Assembly (NCBI RefSeq): GCF_023509015.1
Contig: NZ_CP094975.1
Location: 1,807,501-1,871,500 of the forward strand
Length of the DNA: 64,000 bases
Source: Pseudomonas abieticivorans
GTDB lineage: Bacteria; Pseudomonadota; Gammaproteobacteria; Pseudomonadales; Pseudomonadaceae
Reading direction: 5' to 3'
The translations under genes and the position numbers were made by a program. The first letter of the stretch is position 1; every line of letters starts with the position of its first letter. This document shows, piece by piece, positions 29,557-39,285 of this stretch. The notes below the pieces were generated by a model that was given only the letters and a program-made list of their open reading frames with translations, had not been told where the DNA came from and searched no databases.

Positions 29557-31503
29557 ATGAACATCAAACAGAAACTGACCTTGGCCTTCGCGGTGATCGC
29601 CGGCTTGCCGATTGTCCTGGTCGCCGCCCTGGTCGTGCTGAACCTGCGCAGCGAGGCCCGCGAGAATTTCGTCGACGGCAGCAGCCGCGAGATCCGCCAG
29701 GTCGACAACGCCATGCAGCTGTTCTTCGAGGGCATCAGCCAGAACGTCGACTACCTGGCCGGCAACGAGCTGGTAAAAGACGCCGACGCCAGCCTCAAGA
29801 GCTACATCAGCGCCAATGCCGCAGACATCCCGCTGGGTGAAAAAGACAAGCAGCTGTACGCCTTTTTCGCCAGCCTGGCCGCCAGCCACCCGGCTTATTC
29901 GTACGTGTCCTATGGCACCAGCGCCGGGGGCTACGCCTTCTGGCCAGGCGACCCGAAGATGGCCAACTACGACCCACGCCAGCGCCCTTGGTACAAGACG
30001 GCCATGGCCAACACCGGCAAGACCCTGCGCACCGAGGCCTATTACTGGGCCGGCGACGATGCCGTGCTGGTGAGCACCGTGCGCGCGGTGGCCAACCAGT
30101 TGGGCAGCCAGGGTGGCGTGGTAAACATCGACGTGTCGCTCAAGCAGCTCACCGAAATCGTCAAGCAGATCAAGTTGGGCGAAACCGGCTACCTGATGTT
30201 GATGGAGCGCAACGGTACCGTGCTGGTAGACCCCAAGCAGCCCGAGCATAACTTCAAGCAACTGGGCGAGTTGGGTGACGGCTACGCGCAGTTGAGCAAG
30301 GCCGGCAAAGGGTTGGTCGAGGTCCAGCTCAATGGCGAGCGCTACATGGCCAACGTCTTCCCTTCCGACAAACTGGGCTGGAACTTCATCGGCCTGGTCA
30401 AGCAGCAAGAAGTGATGAGCACCGCCACCGAGCTGACCTGGTTGATCGCCGGGATGGCGGCCGTGCTGGCCTTGGTGTTCGCGGTGGTGGGGGCAAGCTT
30501 TGCCAACCTGATCGTCAAGCCGATCCGCAGCGTGGCCAGCGGCCTGGAAGGTATCGCCCAGGGCGAAGGCGACCTGACCCACAGCCTGACCGTGCGCGGC
30601 AACGATGAAACCGCGCAACTGGCCAACTGGTTCAACCAGTTCCTGGGCGCCATCCGCAGCCTGATCCAGCACATCGGCCACGCCGCCCACAAGATCCTCG
30701 ACTCGTCCGACAGCTCCACCCGCGTGTCGGCCGACATGGCCGAGGCCGCCGGGCGCCAGCGCGAGGCAGTGGACATGGTGTCCACGGCGTTCCATGAAAT
30801 GGTCGCCACCGCCAACGAAGTCGCGCGCTCTTGCAGCCAGGCGGCAGACTCGGCCGACAGCGGCCAGCGCCAGGCCCGCGAAGGCCAGCAGCAGATCGAC
30901 GCGGCAGTGAGCAGCGTCGATCAGTTGAGCCAGGAAATCGAACAGTCGGCGCAGTCCATGCAGCAACTGGAACGCGACAGCAACGATATCCAGTCCATCC
31001 TGGGGACCATCCGCTCCATCGCCGAGCAAACCAACTTGCTGGCCCTGAACGCGGCCATCGAAGCGGCCCGAGCCGGTGAACAGGGCCGTGGCTTTGCCGT
31101 GGTGGCCGACGAGGTACGGGCGCTGGCTAAACGCACCGCCGACTCCACGTCGGAAATCGACGGCCTGCTGGGCAACCTGGCCAAGCGCACCAGCCAGGTG
31201 GCGCAACAGATGCACGCCAGCCTGAGCGTATCGCAGGAGTCGGTGAACCGCATCGGCCAGGCGCGCACCAGCTTCGGCCAGATCCGCGAGTCGGTCGACG
31301 TGATCCGCGACATGAACACCCAGATCGCCACGGCCGCCGAAGAGCAACATCAAGTGGCCGAGGACATCAACCGGCACATCAGCCAGATCCATGGCGATGC
31401 GCAGTTGGTGGCTGAACTGGCAAATACCGCGCGTAGCGATTCGCAGAGCTTGGCGGGGTTGTCCAACGAGTTGAACGCGCTGGTGCGACGATTCAAGACC
31501 TGA
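29557..31503 (+). CDS. methyl-accepting chemotaxis protein with dCache sensor
   Basis: A 648-residue chemoreceptor. Segment 1 (about residues 8-30) is followed by a periplasmic double-Cache domain with [12 protein letters not shown], a segment shared by amino-acid and organic-acid dCache receptors. Segment 2 lies near 287-310, then HAMP, then the cytoplasmic coiled coil with the hairpin tip [34 protein letters not shown] (in pieces). No C-terminal CheR-binding pentapeptide is seen. It controls swimming via CheA/CheW. I start at the ATG at 29557, preceded by GGAG. The ligand is unknown; the R and WY of the dCache motif fit an amino-acid sensor but are not proof. Confidence 0.92.
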   Translation: MNIKQKLTLAFAVIAGLPIVLVAALVVLNLRSEARENFVDGSSREIRQVDNAMQLFFEGISQNVDYLAGNELVKDADASLKSYISANAADIPLGEKDKQLYAFFASLAASHPAYSYVSYGTSAGGYAFWPGDPKMANYDPRQRPWYKTAMANTGKTLRTEAYYWAGDDAVLVSTVRAVANQLGSQGGVVNIDVSLKQLTEIVKQIKLGETGYLMLMERNGTVLVDPKQPEHNFKQLGELGDGYAQLSKAGKGLVEVQLNGERYMANVFPSDKLGWNFIGLVKQQEVMSTATELTWLIAGMAAVLALVFAVVGASFANLIVKPIRSVASGLEGIAQGEGDLTHSLTVRGNDETAQLANWFNQFLGAIRSLIQHIGHAAHKILDSSDSSTRVSADMAEAAGRQREAVDMVSTAFHEMVATANEVARSCSQAADSADSGQRQAREGQQQIDAAVSSVDQLSQEIEQSAQSMQQLERDSNDIQSILGTIRSIAEQTNLLALNAAIEAARAGEQGRGFAVVADEVRALAKRTADSTSEIDGLLGNLAKRTSQVAQQMHASLSVSQESVNRIGQARTSFGQIRESVDVIRDMNTQIATAAEEQHQVAEDINRHISQIHGDAQLVAELANTARSDSQSLAGLSNELNALVRRFKT

Positions 31504-31546
31504 TCAACCCGCATACCATGCTATAGGAGCGGCGGTAGTCGCCCCT

Positions 31547-32824
31547 TTAGCGCTCGATGATCGCCGTAACCCCCTGCCCCCCCGCCGCACAGATCGAGAT
31601 CAGCCCGCGCCCTTGCCCAGCTGCTTCCAGCAGCTTGGCGAGGTTGGCCAATATCCGCCCCCCTGTCGCCGCAAAAGGATGCCCCGCGCCTAGCGAGCTG
31701 CCCTTGACGTTCAGCTTGCTGCGGTCGATGGCCCCCAGGGGCGCATCCAGCCCCAGGCGGGTCTTGCAATAGTCGGGGTCTTCCCAGGCCTTGAGCGTGC
31801 ACAGCACTTGCGCGGCAAAGGCTTCGTGGATCTCGTAGTAATCAAAATCCTGCAGCGTCAGGCCATTGCGCGCCAGCAGCCGCGGCACCGCGTATACGGG
31901 CGCCATCAACAGGCCCTCGTGGCCTTTGACGAAATCCACCGCGGCGGTTTCACCGTCACGCAGGTAGGCCAGGATCGGCAGGCCGCGCGCCTTGGCCCAG
32001 GCCTCGCTGCCCAGCAGCACCACCGAGGCGCCATCGGTCAAAGGCGTCGAGTTGCCTGCGGTGAGTGTGCCCTTGGCGCTGCGCTCGAACGCCGGCTTGA
32101 GCATGGCGAGCTTCTCCAGCGTCAGGTCGGGGCGCAGGTTGTTGTCGCGGGTCAGCCCCAGGAAGGGCGTTACCAGGTCGTCCTGCCAGCCTTCGGCATA
32201 AGCCGCCGCCAGGTTGAGGTGGCTTTGCAGGGCCAATTGGTCCTGGTCTTGGCGGGCGATGCTCCAGGTCTGCGCCATCAGCTCGCAATGCTGGCCCATG
32301 GACAAGCCCGTACGCGGCTCGCCATTGCGTGGCAGCTCGGGTTTGAAGTGATGGGGACGCAGCTGCAGCAGCGCCTTGAGCTTGTCACCGGTGCTTTTGG
32401 CGCGGTTAGCCTGCAACAGGATCTGACGCATGCCTTCATCCACCGCGATGGGTGCATCGGAGGCGGTGTCCACGCCGCCGGCAATGCCGCATTCAATCTG
32501 GCCCAAGGCAATTTTGTTGGCCACCAGCAACGCCGCTTCCAGGCCGGTGCCACAAGCCTGGGTTACGTCGTAGGCCGGCGTTTGCGGCGACAGGCGCGAG
32601 CCCAACACGCATTCGCGGGTCAGGCTGAAGTCACGCGACAACTTCAGCACCGCCCCGGCCGCCACCTCGCCCATGCACAGGCCGTGCAGGCTGAACCGTT
32701 CGATCAGGCCTTCCAGCGCTGCCGTCAGCATCGCCTGGTTGCTGGCCTTGGCGTAGGGGCCGTTGGCCCGGGCGAAGGGGATGCGGTTGCCGCCGATAAT
32801 CGCGACGCGGCGCACTTGAGTCAT
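31547..32824 (-). CDS. acetyl-CoA C-acyltransferase (thiolase, FadI-like)
   Basis: A 425-residue thiolase, longer than the standard 390-residue type as in FadI. The nucleophilic cysteine is in VTQACGTGLEAAL (about residue 91), the histidines in YYEIHEAFAAQ and GAGHPFAATGGR, and the second cysteine in SICAAGGQGVTAI. It cleaves 3-ketoacyl-CoA or condenses acetyl-CoA units in the cytoplasm. It is divergent from a FabG-type reductase and a MaoC hydratase, so the three could carry out a short beta-oxidation or a reverse, PHA-like cycle. The spacing of 118 bp allows a shared control region. Confidence 0.92.
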   Translation of the reverse strand: MTQVRRVAIIGGNRIPFARANGPYAKASNQAMLTAALEGLIERFSLHGLCMGEVAAGAVLKLSRDFSLTRECVLGSRLSPQTPAYDVTQACGTGLEAALLVANKIALGQIECGIAGGVDTASDAPIAVDEGMRQILLQANRAKSTGDKLKALLQLRPHHFKPELPRNGEPRTGLSMGQHCELMAQTWSIARQDQDQLALQSHLNLAAAYAEGWQDDLVTPFLGLTRDNNLRPDLTLEKLAMLKPAFERSAKGTLTAGNSTPLTDGASVVLLGSEAWAKARGLPILAYLRDGETAAVDFVKGHEGLLMAPVYAVPRLLARNGLTLQDFDYYEIHEAFAAQVLCTLKAWEDPDYCKTRLGLDAPLGAIDRSKLNVKGSSLGAGHPFAATGGRILANLAKLLEAAGQGRGLISICAAGGQGVTAIIER

Positions 32825-32942
32825 GGAAAGCTCCCTTTTCGAATAAGCAGTTACCGGTCAGCTTAGGTGTAAATTAGCCAATCGAACGACCAACCGGCAT
32901 TCATGGTCCACACTTTGAACCCCACCTGCCGGAGAGCGTTCC

Positions 32943-34295
32943 ATGTCTGATCGTTATGTCGATTTCGCCAACTCTGACATTGGCCGCCGCCTGATTGGCG
33001 CGGTCGGCCTGCCCACGCCCGCCCGCCTGGAGCGCTGGCAAGCCGGCCGGCTGCGGCCAATCGAAGGAGCATTGCTGGTGGGCGGCGGCCCGTTGGCAGA
33101 AAAAGTCAGCGAAATGGCCCCACGCCTGACAGACGATGCCTACCGTTTTGCCAGCCAAACCAGCACCCTGCCTGATTGGGTCGCAGGGCTTGGGCCCAAG
33201 CTCAAGGCCGTGGTGTTCGATGCCAGTGACATCGGCGAAACCTTGGCGCTCAAGCAACTGCGAGAATTCTTCCAGCCGATCCTGAAAAGCCTGGATAACA
33301 GCGCCCATATCGTGATTCTGGGCCGCGACCCCAAAACCCTTGAGTCGCCCAACGCACACATCGCCCAGCGCGCCCTCGAGGGCTTCAGCCGCTCGCTGGC
33401 CAAGGAGCTGCGCAATGGCGGCGTGTTGCAATTGCTCTACGTGGCGCCCGAGGCCGAGGACCAGTTGGAAGGCGCGCTGCGTTTTTTCCTTTCGCCTAAA
33501 AGCGCCTACGTGTCGGGCCAGGTGCTGCGCCTGAACGCCTGCGCCAGCCGCGTACACGACTGGACCCGCCCACTGGCCGGGCGCAAGGCGCTGGTGACCG
33601 GGGCGGCGCGCGGCATTGGTGCATCCATCGCCGAAACCCTGGCCCGCGATGGCGCCGATGTTTACCTGCTCGACGTGCCCCAGGCCAAGGCAGACCTTGA
33701 GGCCCTGGCCGCGCGGCTGGGCGGGCGCACCATCGACTTGGATATTTGCGCCGCCGATGCCGCCGCGCAACTGATCCACGCATTGCCCGACGGCATCGAC
33801 ATCGTGGTGCACAACGCCGGCATCACCCGCGACAAGACCCTGGTAAACATGACCCCCGACTACTGGGACTCGGTGTTGGCGGTCAACCTCAACGCCCCGC
33901 AAGTATTGACCCAGGCGCTGTTCGACGGTGGCACGCTGAAGGACGACGGCCGGGTGATCCTGTTGTCTTCCACCAGTGGCATCGCCGGTAACCGTGGCCA
34001 GGCCAACTATGCCGCCAGCAAGGCTGGCCTCATCGGCCTGGCTGAAGCCTGGGCGCCGCGGCTGGCCGAGCGCGGCGCCAGTATCAACGCCGTGGCGCCG
34101 GGCTTTATCGAAACCCATATGACCGCGCAAATGCCCTTCGCCCTGCGCGAGGCCGGCCGGCGCATGAGCTCGCTGGGCCAGGGCGGCCTGCCACAGGATG
34201 TTGCCGAAGCGGTGGCCTGGCTGGCGCAACCGGGTAGCGGCACGGTCAACGGCCAAGTGCTGCGGGTGTGCGGGCAAAGCGTACTGGGGGCCTGA
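32943..34295 (+). CDS. high-molecular-weight FabG-type 3-oxoacyl reductase (FabG4-like)
   Basis: A 450-residue reductase with an N-terminal flavodoxin-like domain of about 200 residues that is degenerate, and a C-terminal complete SDR domain. The SDR part shows VTGAARGIGASIAETLA near residues 219-235, NAGITRD, the catalytic serine in LSSTSGIAGN and YAASKAGLIG, and ends with GQVLRVCG. This double form is known as HMwFabG/FabG4 and uses NADH on 3-oxoacyl-CoA. It starts after GGAGAGCGTTCC and is followed two bases after its stop by the MaoC gene, so both are co-translated. Confidence 0.9.
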   Translation: MSDRYVDFANSDIGRRLIGAVGLPTPARLERWQAGRLRPIEGALLVGGGPLAEKVSEMAPRLTDDAYRFASQTSTLPDWVAGLGPKLKAVVFDASDIGETLALKQLREFFQPILKSLDNSAHIVILGRDPKTLESPNAHIAQRALEGFSRSLAKELRNGGVLQLLYVAPEAEDQLEGALRFFLSPKSAYVSGQVLRLNACASRVHDWTRPLAGRKALVTGAARGIGASIAETLARDGADVYLLDVPQAKADLEALAARLGGRTIDLDICAADAAAQLIHALPDGIDIVVHNAGITRDKTLVNMTPDYWDSVLAVNLNAPQVLTQALFDGGTLKDDGRVILLSSTSGIAGNRGQANYAASKAGLIGLAEAWAPRLAERGASINAVAPGFIETHMTAQMPFALREAGRRMSSLGQGGLPQDVAEAVAWLAQPGSGTVNGQVLRVCGQSVLGA

Positions 34296-34297
34296 GC

Positions 34298-35152
34298 ATG
34301 AGCATCGAATGGCAAAACCTCGACGATGTGCCGTCCATGGTCGGGCTGTACACCCGCGCGGCGTTGCGCCGCAAAATCACCGGCAGCCAGTTGCCGCACA
34401 CCGGCCTGCGGGCCTGGTTGAGCATCGACCCCAAGTCCTTGGCAACCTTTCGCAACGTCTGCAACGTGGGTGACAGCAGCCTGCTGCCGCCCACATACCC
34501 CCATGTCATGGCCTTCCCCCTGCAAATGCAGTTGCTCACGGCGCACGACTTCCCCTTCCCATTGCTCGGCCTGGTGCACCTGGACAACACCATCCGCCTG
34601 CTCAGGCCCTTGGGCGGGCTGGGCCGGGTGCGTGCCAGCGTGCACGTGGAAAACCTGCAAGCACACAGCAAGGGCGCGACCTTCAGCCTGGTGACCCAGG
34701 TAGAGGACGGCCTCGGGCCGCTGTGGGAAGAAGAAAGCACCATGCTCTGCCGGGGCGTGAAACTTGAAGGCGAGCCGCCCGCCGAACTCGAGGCGGCGCC
34801 CCTGCCGATGATCGAGCTGCGGCGCTGGTTCGCGGCCAAGGACACCGGCCGGCAGTACGCCAAGGCGTCCGGCGACTACAACCCCATCCACTTGAGTGCG
34901 TTGAGCGCCAAACTGTTCGGCTTCCCCCAGGCAATCGCCCACGGCATGTGGAGCGAGGCGCGGGCACTGGCGGCGCTGCGTGAACACCTGCCAGCGGCCA
35001 ACGTGGAGATCCAGGTACACTTCAAAAAACCGGTGCGCCTGCCCAGCGAAGTGGTGCTGTCGGCCAGCGCTGCCGGCTCCAGCGGGCAGTTCAGCTTGCA
35101 CGGCAAGGGCGACCTGCTGCACATGGTGGGCAGTTGGCAACCCGTCGCCTGA
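34298..35152 (+). CDS. MaoC-like (R)-enoyl-CoA hydratase
   Basis: A 284-residue double-hotdog protein. The C-terminal hotdog contains the hydratase-2 motif YAKASGDYNPIHLSALSAKLFGFPQAIAHGMW, with the catalytic D and H near residues 189 and 194. The N-terminal half is a degenerate hotdog. It hydrates 2-enoyl-CoA to (R)-3-hydroxyacyl-CoA, which the preceding reductase could interconvert with 3-oxoacyl-CoA. I start at the ATG at 34298, two bases after the fabG stop; the upstream in-frame extension lies inside fabG. Confidence 0.9.
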   Translation: MSIEWQNLDDVPSMVGLYTRAALRRKITGSQLPHTGLRAWLSIDPKSLATFRNVCNVGDSSLLPPTYPHVMAFPLQMQLLTAHDFPFPLLGLVHLDNTIRLLRPLGGLGRVRASVHVENLQAHSKGATFSLVTQVEDGLGPLWEEESTMLCRGVKLEGEPPAELEAAPLPMIELRRWFAAKDTGRQYAKASGDYNPIHLSALSAKLFGFPQAIAHGMWSEARALAALREHLPAANVEIQVHFKKPVRLPSEVVLSASAAGSSGQFSLHGKGDLLHMVGSWQPVA

Positions 35153-35221
35153 CTGCACAAAGGTTCTAGACTTTGTTCGGCGGGTGAGCGCTAATCAACG
35201 GCAAACCCGTTCAGGTGCAAC

Positions 35222-36058
35222 ATGAGCTCGTCCAACTGGATCGACCTGGCGCAAGACCGTGACACCGGCATCGAAACGTTGCGCGCCCACTTCCAAGGCC
35301 ATGCCTACGACCCCCACTGGCATGACAGTTACCTGGTGGGCTTCACCGAGCAAGGCGTGCAGCAGTTCAACTGCCGGCGGGCGCGGCACAACAGCACGCC
35401 GGGCCAGGTGTTCCTGCTCGAACCTGGCGAGCTGCATGACGGCACCGCGCCAGATGCCGATGGCTTTACCTACCGCATGCTCTACCTTGACCCGCAGTGG
35501 ATCGAGCGCGAGATGGCCGGGCTGTTCGAACAGGCCCCGCAAGGCACCCAACTGAGCGTCAGCCACAACCTGTTCCACGACCCGCGCCTGGCCCAGGCCA
35601 TCAGCTTTGCCTTCGCCGCGCTGCACGGCCAGGACCTGCGCATGGTGCGCCAAGGTGCGCTGGACAACCTGCTGGAGCACCTGACCGGCCACCTGCACTG
35701 GCGCACCCGCCACCAGGCCGACCCACGCATGCCGCTGGTGGCCCTGCGCGCCCGTGAATACCTGCACGCCCACTACCAGCGCGACTTGGGCATGGATGAG
35801 TTGGCCCAGGTGTGTGGCGTCGATCGCTTTCGCCTGAACCGCGCCTTCAAGGCCGCCTTTGGCCTGCCGCCCCATGCCTACCTGGTGCAACTGCGCCTGG
35901 CCCGCGCGCGCAGGCTGCTGGCCAGTGGCGTACAGCCGGTGCAGGTGGCGGCCGACCTGGGCTTTGCCGACCAAAGCCACCTGGGCCGCTGGTTCATGCG
36001 CGCCTACGGCATGACGCCTGCGGCCTACCGCAAGCGCTGCACAAAGCTTCCAGACTGA
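35222..36058 (+). CDS. AraC-family transcriptional regulator with cupin sensor
   Basis: A 278-residue regulator with an N-terminal AraC-binding cupin (HDSYLVGFTEQGVQQF, with VFLLEPGELHDG) and a C-terminal double HTH of about 100 residues (LGMDELAQVCGVDRFRLNRAFKAAFGLPPHAYLVQLRL and QVAADLGFADQSHLGRWFMRAYGMTPAAYR, in pieces). The next gene, 53 bp on, is a LysE-type exporter. This is a common AraC-LysE pairing in which the regulator, likely responding to an amino acid or analogue, turns on the exporter. Confidence 0.9.
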   Translation: MSSSNWIDLAQDRDTGIETLRAHFQGHAYDPHWHDSYLVGFTEQGVQQFNCRRARHNSTPGQVFLLEPGELHDGTAPDADGFTYRMLYLDPQWIEREMAGLFEQAPQGTQLSVSHNLFHDPRLAQAISFAFAALHGQDLRMVRQGALDNLLEHLTGHLHWRTRHQADPRMPLVALRAREYLHAHYQRDLGMDELAQVCGVDRFRLNRAFKAAFGLPPHAYLVQLRLARARRLLASGVQPVQVAADLGFADQSHLGRWFMRAYGMTPAAYRKRCTKLPD

Positions 36059-36111
36059 AGCCCCGGCCCTGGCCAAGATGAAGCCCTGCCTTGAACTGCT
36101 GGAGCTCCATC

Positions 36112-36684
36112 ATGCTGGCCTTTGTGTTGTTTGCCTTCGTCGCCTCGATCACCCCGGGGCCCACCAATATTTTGATCCTCAGCAACAGTGCCCGCTACGG
36201 CCTGCTGGCGGCCCTGCCCATCGTGCTGGGCGCCTGTGGCGCGGCGGCATTGCTGGTGTTTTTAGTGGGCACTGGGGTCGGCCGCACGCTGATGACCCTG
36301 CCCGGCGTACACGTGGCGATGACCACCTTGGGCATCGTCTGGCTGAGCTGGCTGGCGTGGAAGATTTACAGCAGCCCCGCGCCCTCGCTGCACACCACTG
36401 ATGAGCGCCGCCTGGGGCTGGTAGGCGCCGCCGCGCTGCAACTGGTCAACCCGAAAACCTGGATGATGGCCCTGGCCGTGGTCAGCGTATTCAGTGCCCA
36501 GGGCCTGGAAGTACGCTGGCTGGCGCTGGCAATGTTCCTGGTGTCGCTGCCGTGCCTGACGAGTTGGGCGGTGTTGGGGGCGGGCTCGGCCAAACTGTTG
36601 CGCTCACCCCGTGCGCTGCAATGGCTAAACCGCGCGCTGGCGGTGCTGCTGCTCGCCTCCGCCTGGCTAAGCCTGATTGTGTAG
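36112..36684 (+). CDS. LysE/RhtB-family exporter
   Basis: A 190-residue inner-membrane exporter of amino acids or related compounds. The family start FVASITPGPTNILILSNSARYG lies at residues 7-28, six hydrophobic segments follow, and QLVNPKTWMMALAV is the conserved middle motif. The ATG at 36112 is preceded by GGAGCTCCATC; a TTG 21 bp earlier would place the ribosome site inside the gene. It likely works with the AraC regulator just upstream. A REP palindrome overlaps its last bases. Confidence 0.9.
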   Translation: MLAFVLFAFVASITPGPTNILILSNSARYGLLAALPIVLGACGAAALLVFLVGTGVGRTLMTLPGVHVAMTTLGIVWLSWLAWKIYSSPAPSLHTTDERRLGLVGAAALQLVNPKTWMMALAVVSVFSAQGLEVRWLALAMFLVSLPCLTSWAVLGAGSAKLLRSPRALQWLNRALAVLLLASAWLSLIV

Positions 36685-36765
36685 GCGCGGATTGATCCGC
36701 GAAAAGGCCACCACGGTCTACCTGCAATACCGCGGCGCATTTTTCGCGGATAAATCCGCGCCTAC
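36681..36765. repeat. REP palindrome pair with altered core (CG)
   Basis: Arms GTAGGCGCGGATTGATCCGCG and CGCGGATAAATCCGCGCCTAC flank an 43-bp centre. Compared with the IS target arms, the position of the CT core reads CG in both arms, so neither arm matches the guide of the IS exactly. No IS is present. Confidence 0.85.
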
Positions 36766-36850
36766 CGACATGAAATCCGCAACCGGCCGCTGCTGCGCTA
36801 TTGATTAAGCCGGGGTTCGGCCTGAAGCTATGCACCTTCAGGAGAGCCCC

Positions 36851-37156
36851 ATGAACCTCGACGAATTGACCCAGCGCTTGCATCGCATCCGCGACAACAA
36901 CGACTGGCGCGGCTTCCACAGCCCGAAAAACCTGGCCATGGCCGCCAGCGTGGAAATGGCCGAACTGGTCGAGATCTTCCAATGGAAGACCGAGGACCAG
37001 TCGCGCGCCCTGTCTGCCGAGGAACTGGCCCACGCCGGCCAGGAAGTGGGCGATGTGGTGCTCTACCTGCTGTTGATGTGCAGCGAGCTGGGCTTGGACA
37101 TGAATGAAGTGGTGCGCGGCAAACTGGCCGACAGTGAACGGCGGTTCGCCAAATGA
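36851..37156 (+). CDS. MazG-like nucleotide pyrophosphohydrolase
   Basis: A 101-residue all-helical NTP pyrophosphatase of the MazG/DCTPP1 (RS21-C6) type, which breaks down non-canonical or excess (d)NTPs to the monophosphate. The metal-binding helices are seen as SVEMAELVEIFQWK (the ExxE pair) and EEVGDVVLYLL-like QEVGDVVLYLLLM (ExxD). GGAGAGCCCC precedes the ATG at 36851. Its stop overlaps the ATG of the methyltransferase gene by four bases (ATGA), so the two are translationally coupled. Confidence 0.87.
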   Translation: MNLDELTQRLHRIRDNNDWRGFHSPKNLAMAASVEMAELVEIFQWKTEDQSRALSAEELAHAGQEVGDVVLYLLLMCSELGLDMNEVVRGKLADSERRFAK

Positions 37157-37905
37157 GCGATCGGCACTTCGACGAACTGGCGACCCGCTTCGCCGAGAAA
37201 ATCTACGGTGGCGCAAAAGGCGCGATCCGCCTCGCGGTGTTGCAGGCAGACCTGAGCGAAGCCCTGCCCGAGCGCCCCTTGCGGGTGCTGGACATCGGGG
37301 CTGGGCTGGGCCACATGTCGCTGTGGCTGGCGCAGCGTGGCCATCAGGTGACCCTGGCCGAACCCGCCGCGCCCATGCTCGAAGGGGCGCGCCAGCGCTT
37401 TGCCGACGCCGGCCAGCAGGCCACGTTCATCCAGGCGCCCTGGCAGGACTTGCCGGGCCAGTTGCACCAGCCTTACGACCTGGTGATCTGCCACGCCGTG
37501 CTTGAATGGCTGGCCGAACCCCACGCCATCCTGCCGGTGCTGCACCAGTTGACTAAGCCCGGCGGTTGGCTGTCGCTGGCCTTCTACAACCGTGACGCGC
37601 TGGTGTACCGCAACCTGCTCAAGGGGCACTTTCGCAAACTGCGCAAGCAGGACAACCTGGCCGGCGAAAAGCAGAGCCTGACCCCGCAAATGCCGTTGGA
37701 CCCGCGCCAATTGCAAACGCAACTCGACGCCCTGTGGCAGGTCGAAAGCAAGAGCGGCGTGCGGGTTTTCCACGATTACATGCCGGTCGAATTCCAGGCC
37801 CGGGTCGAGTTGCCCGACCTGCTGGAAATGGAGCTGGCTTACCGACGCCACCCGGCCTATGCGGGCCTTGGGCGTTATCTGCACTGGATTTGCCGCCCGG
37901 CCTGA
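37153..37905 (+). CDS. cmoM: tRNA 5-carboxymethoxyuridine methyltransferase CmoM
   Basis: A 250-residue SAM-dependent methyltransferase that makes the methyl ester of cmo5U34 in tRNA wobble positions. The class I motif [27 protein letters not shown] lies at residues 44-70, and [16 protein letters not shown] at about 107-122 is typical of SmtA/CmoM, as are [20 protein letters not shown] and [10 protein letters not shown]. The ATGA overlap with the pyrophosphohydrolase gene shows coupling. A generic methyltransferase is the alternative, but the C-terminal motifs favour CmoM. Confidence 0.88.
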   Translation: MSDRHFDELATRFAEKIYGGAKGAIRLAVLQADLSEALPERPLRVLDIGAGLGHMSLWLAQRGHQVTLAEPAAPMLEGARQRFADAGQQATFIQAPWQDLPGQLHQPYDLVICHAVLEWLAEPHAILPVLHQLTKPGGWLSLAFYNRDALVYRNLLKGHFRKLRKQDNLAGEKQSLTPQMPLDPRQLQTQLDALWQVESKSGVRVFHDYMPVEFQARVELPDLLEMELAYRRHPAYAGLGRYLHWICRPA

Positions 37906-37931
37906 AGGCCATTCGCGTAGTGGAGAATCAC

Positions 37932-38531
37932 ATGTCACGCCGTCTTGTTTTCTGCCTGCTGTGCAGCACCCTGGCCGCCTGCTCCAGCCCCAACCCGTAC
38001 ACGGCCACCTCCAACCCGCTGCCACCTGCGCCACCGCAGGCGGCGCAAACCTTCGACGCCAGCGCCTACCCTGCAGCGCCGCGTGACTGGGGCCGCTATC
38101 GCAGTTGGAGCTGGGCCGGCAATCAACTGCCACCCGGCAGCGCCTTGGCCGATTCGGCACAAATCGCCGAAGCCGTCAGCAACGGCCTGGACCAACGCGG
38201 CCTGCGCCCGGCACGCGGTGGCCCGGGTGATTTGATGGTGACCGCTGACGTGCGCCTGGAAAAACGCCTGCGCCAGGTGCAGGAAGACGTCGCCTATGGT
38301 GGCGGCTACGGCCCCTATGGCCCGGGCTACGGCGGTTACGGCAGCTACCCGGTGGTGCGCACCTATGAAGTGCAGGTGCTGGTGGTGCGCCTGAATATGT
38401 TCGATGGCGCGACCAACCAGCCGGTGTGGAACGCCAGCGCCGAAACAAACAGTGGCGGCAGCGAAAGCCAGCGCCAGGATGCGATCAGGAAGGCTGTGGA
38501 AAAGGCCTTAACGGCGTATCCTCCTAGTTGA
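37932..38531 (+). CDS. DUF4136-family lipoprotein 1
   Basis: A 199-residue lipoprotein: signal [17 protein letters not shown] with lipobox LAAC (C17), a proline-rich linker and a DUF4136-type domain ([21 protein letters not shown] to the end). A glycine/tyrosine-rich insertion ([18 protein letters not shown]) sits in the middle. GGAGAATCAC precedes the ATG at 37932. Function unknown; members are outer-membrane lipoproteins of Gram-negatives. It is followed 22 bp later by a paralogue, so the pair arose by tandem duplication. Confidence 0.88.
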   Translation: MSRRLVFCLLCSTLAACSSPNPYTATSNPLPPAPPQAAQTFDASAYPAAPRDWGRYRSWSWAGNQLPPGSALADSAQIAEAVSNGLDQRGLRPARGGPGDLMVTADVRLEKRLRQVQEDVAYGGGYGPYGPGYGGYGSYPVVRTYEVQVLVVRLNMFDGATNQPVWNASAETNSGGSESQRQDAIRKAVEKALTAYPPS

Positions 38532-38553
38532 GTAGTCATCGGAGTGTGCTGTC

Positions 38554-39114
38554 ATGATCCGCCGCCTCGCTATCCTTTCAACGGTCCTGCTGCTCAGCGC
38601 CTGTGAGAGCAACCAGGTCAACCACGACTTCGACGCCAGCCGCGATTTCGGGGCGTACCGCAGTTGGAGCTGGAAAGAACCGGCGCTGCAATACAGCCCC
38701 AACGACCCGCGCATCAAGAGCGACCTGACCGAGCAGCGCATTCGTGAAGCGGTCGGCAGCCAACTGGACCAGCGCGGGCTGCGCCCGGCCCAGGCCGGTG
38801 GCAAGGGTGATGTCAGCGTGCAAGCCTACCTGATCGTGGAAAACCGCCAGCAGCAGATCACCACCAACTACGGCGGTGCCTGGGGCGGGTATTGGGGTGG
38901 TTACTCGGGCGGCCCGGCGTACAACGAAACCCGTAGCGTGGACTACAAGGTAGCGACTATCCAGGTCGACCTGCTGGACGGCCACGACGGTAAGTTGGTG
39001 TGGCGCGGCAGCTCCGAGCAAGTCATGAACAGCTACCCGCCAAGCCCGGCCGAACGCAGCACGGCGATCCAGAAGACGGTCGCGAAGGTGCTTGCCACCT
39101 ATCCTCCGCAGTAA
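38554..39114 (+). CDS. DUF4136-family lipoprotein 2
   Basis: A 186-residue lipoprotein, paralogue of the preceding gene: signal MIRRLAILSTVLLLSAC (lipobox LSAC, C17), then [41 protein letters not shown] and a glycine/tyrosine insertion GGAWGGYWGGYSGG. Both proteins share [15 protein letters not shown] and a C-terminal TVAKVLATYPP-like ending. Function unknown. Its stop is followed by a REP palindrome. Confidence 0.88.
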   Translation: MIRRLAILSTVLLLSACESNQVNHDFDASRDFGAYRSWSWKEPALQYSPNDPRIKSDLTEQRIREAVGSQLDQRGLRPAQAGGKGDVSVQAYLIVENRQQQITTNYGGAWGGYWGGYSGGPAYNETRSVDYKVATIQVDLLDGHDGKLVWRGSSEQVMNSYPPSPAERSTAIQKTVAKVLATYPPQ

Positions 39115-39124
39115 TGCCCCCTGC

Positions 39125-39209
39125 GTAGGAGCGGATTGATCCGCGAAAAACACGACGCGGTTTACCTGATTCACCGCGTCGTACTTTTCGCGGATCAATC
39201 CGCTCCTAC
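39125..39209. repeat. REP palindrome pair, intact IS target sequence
   Basis: Arms GTAGGAGCGGATTGATCCGCG and CGCGGATCAATCCGCTCCTAC enclose a second perfect stem ACGACGCGGT/ACCGCGTCGT. Both arms contain the exact AATCCG-CT-CCTAC target of the IS, but no IS is inserted. It may terminate the lipoprotein transcript. Confidence 0.87.
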
Positions 39210-39285
39210 GCGGGTGGTGGATTGGCCATAGCTGCTAAGCTCTTTGACATCACTGGACGAACGCAGTGTTGGCAAGGAGTGCTCG

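Noticed and set aside
29428..31392. 654-codon ORF opposite the chemoreceptor
   Set aside because: It is a shadow frame of an intact MCP with all conserved motifs; it has no ribosome site and no family resemblance.
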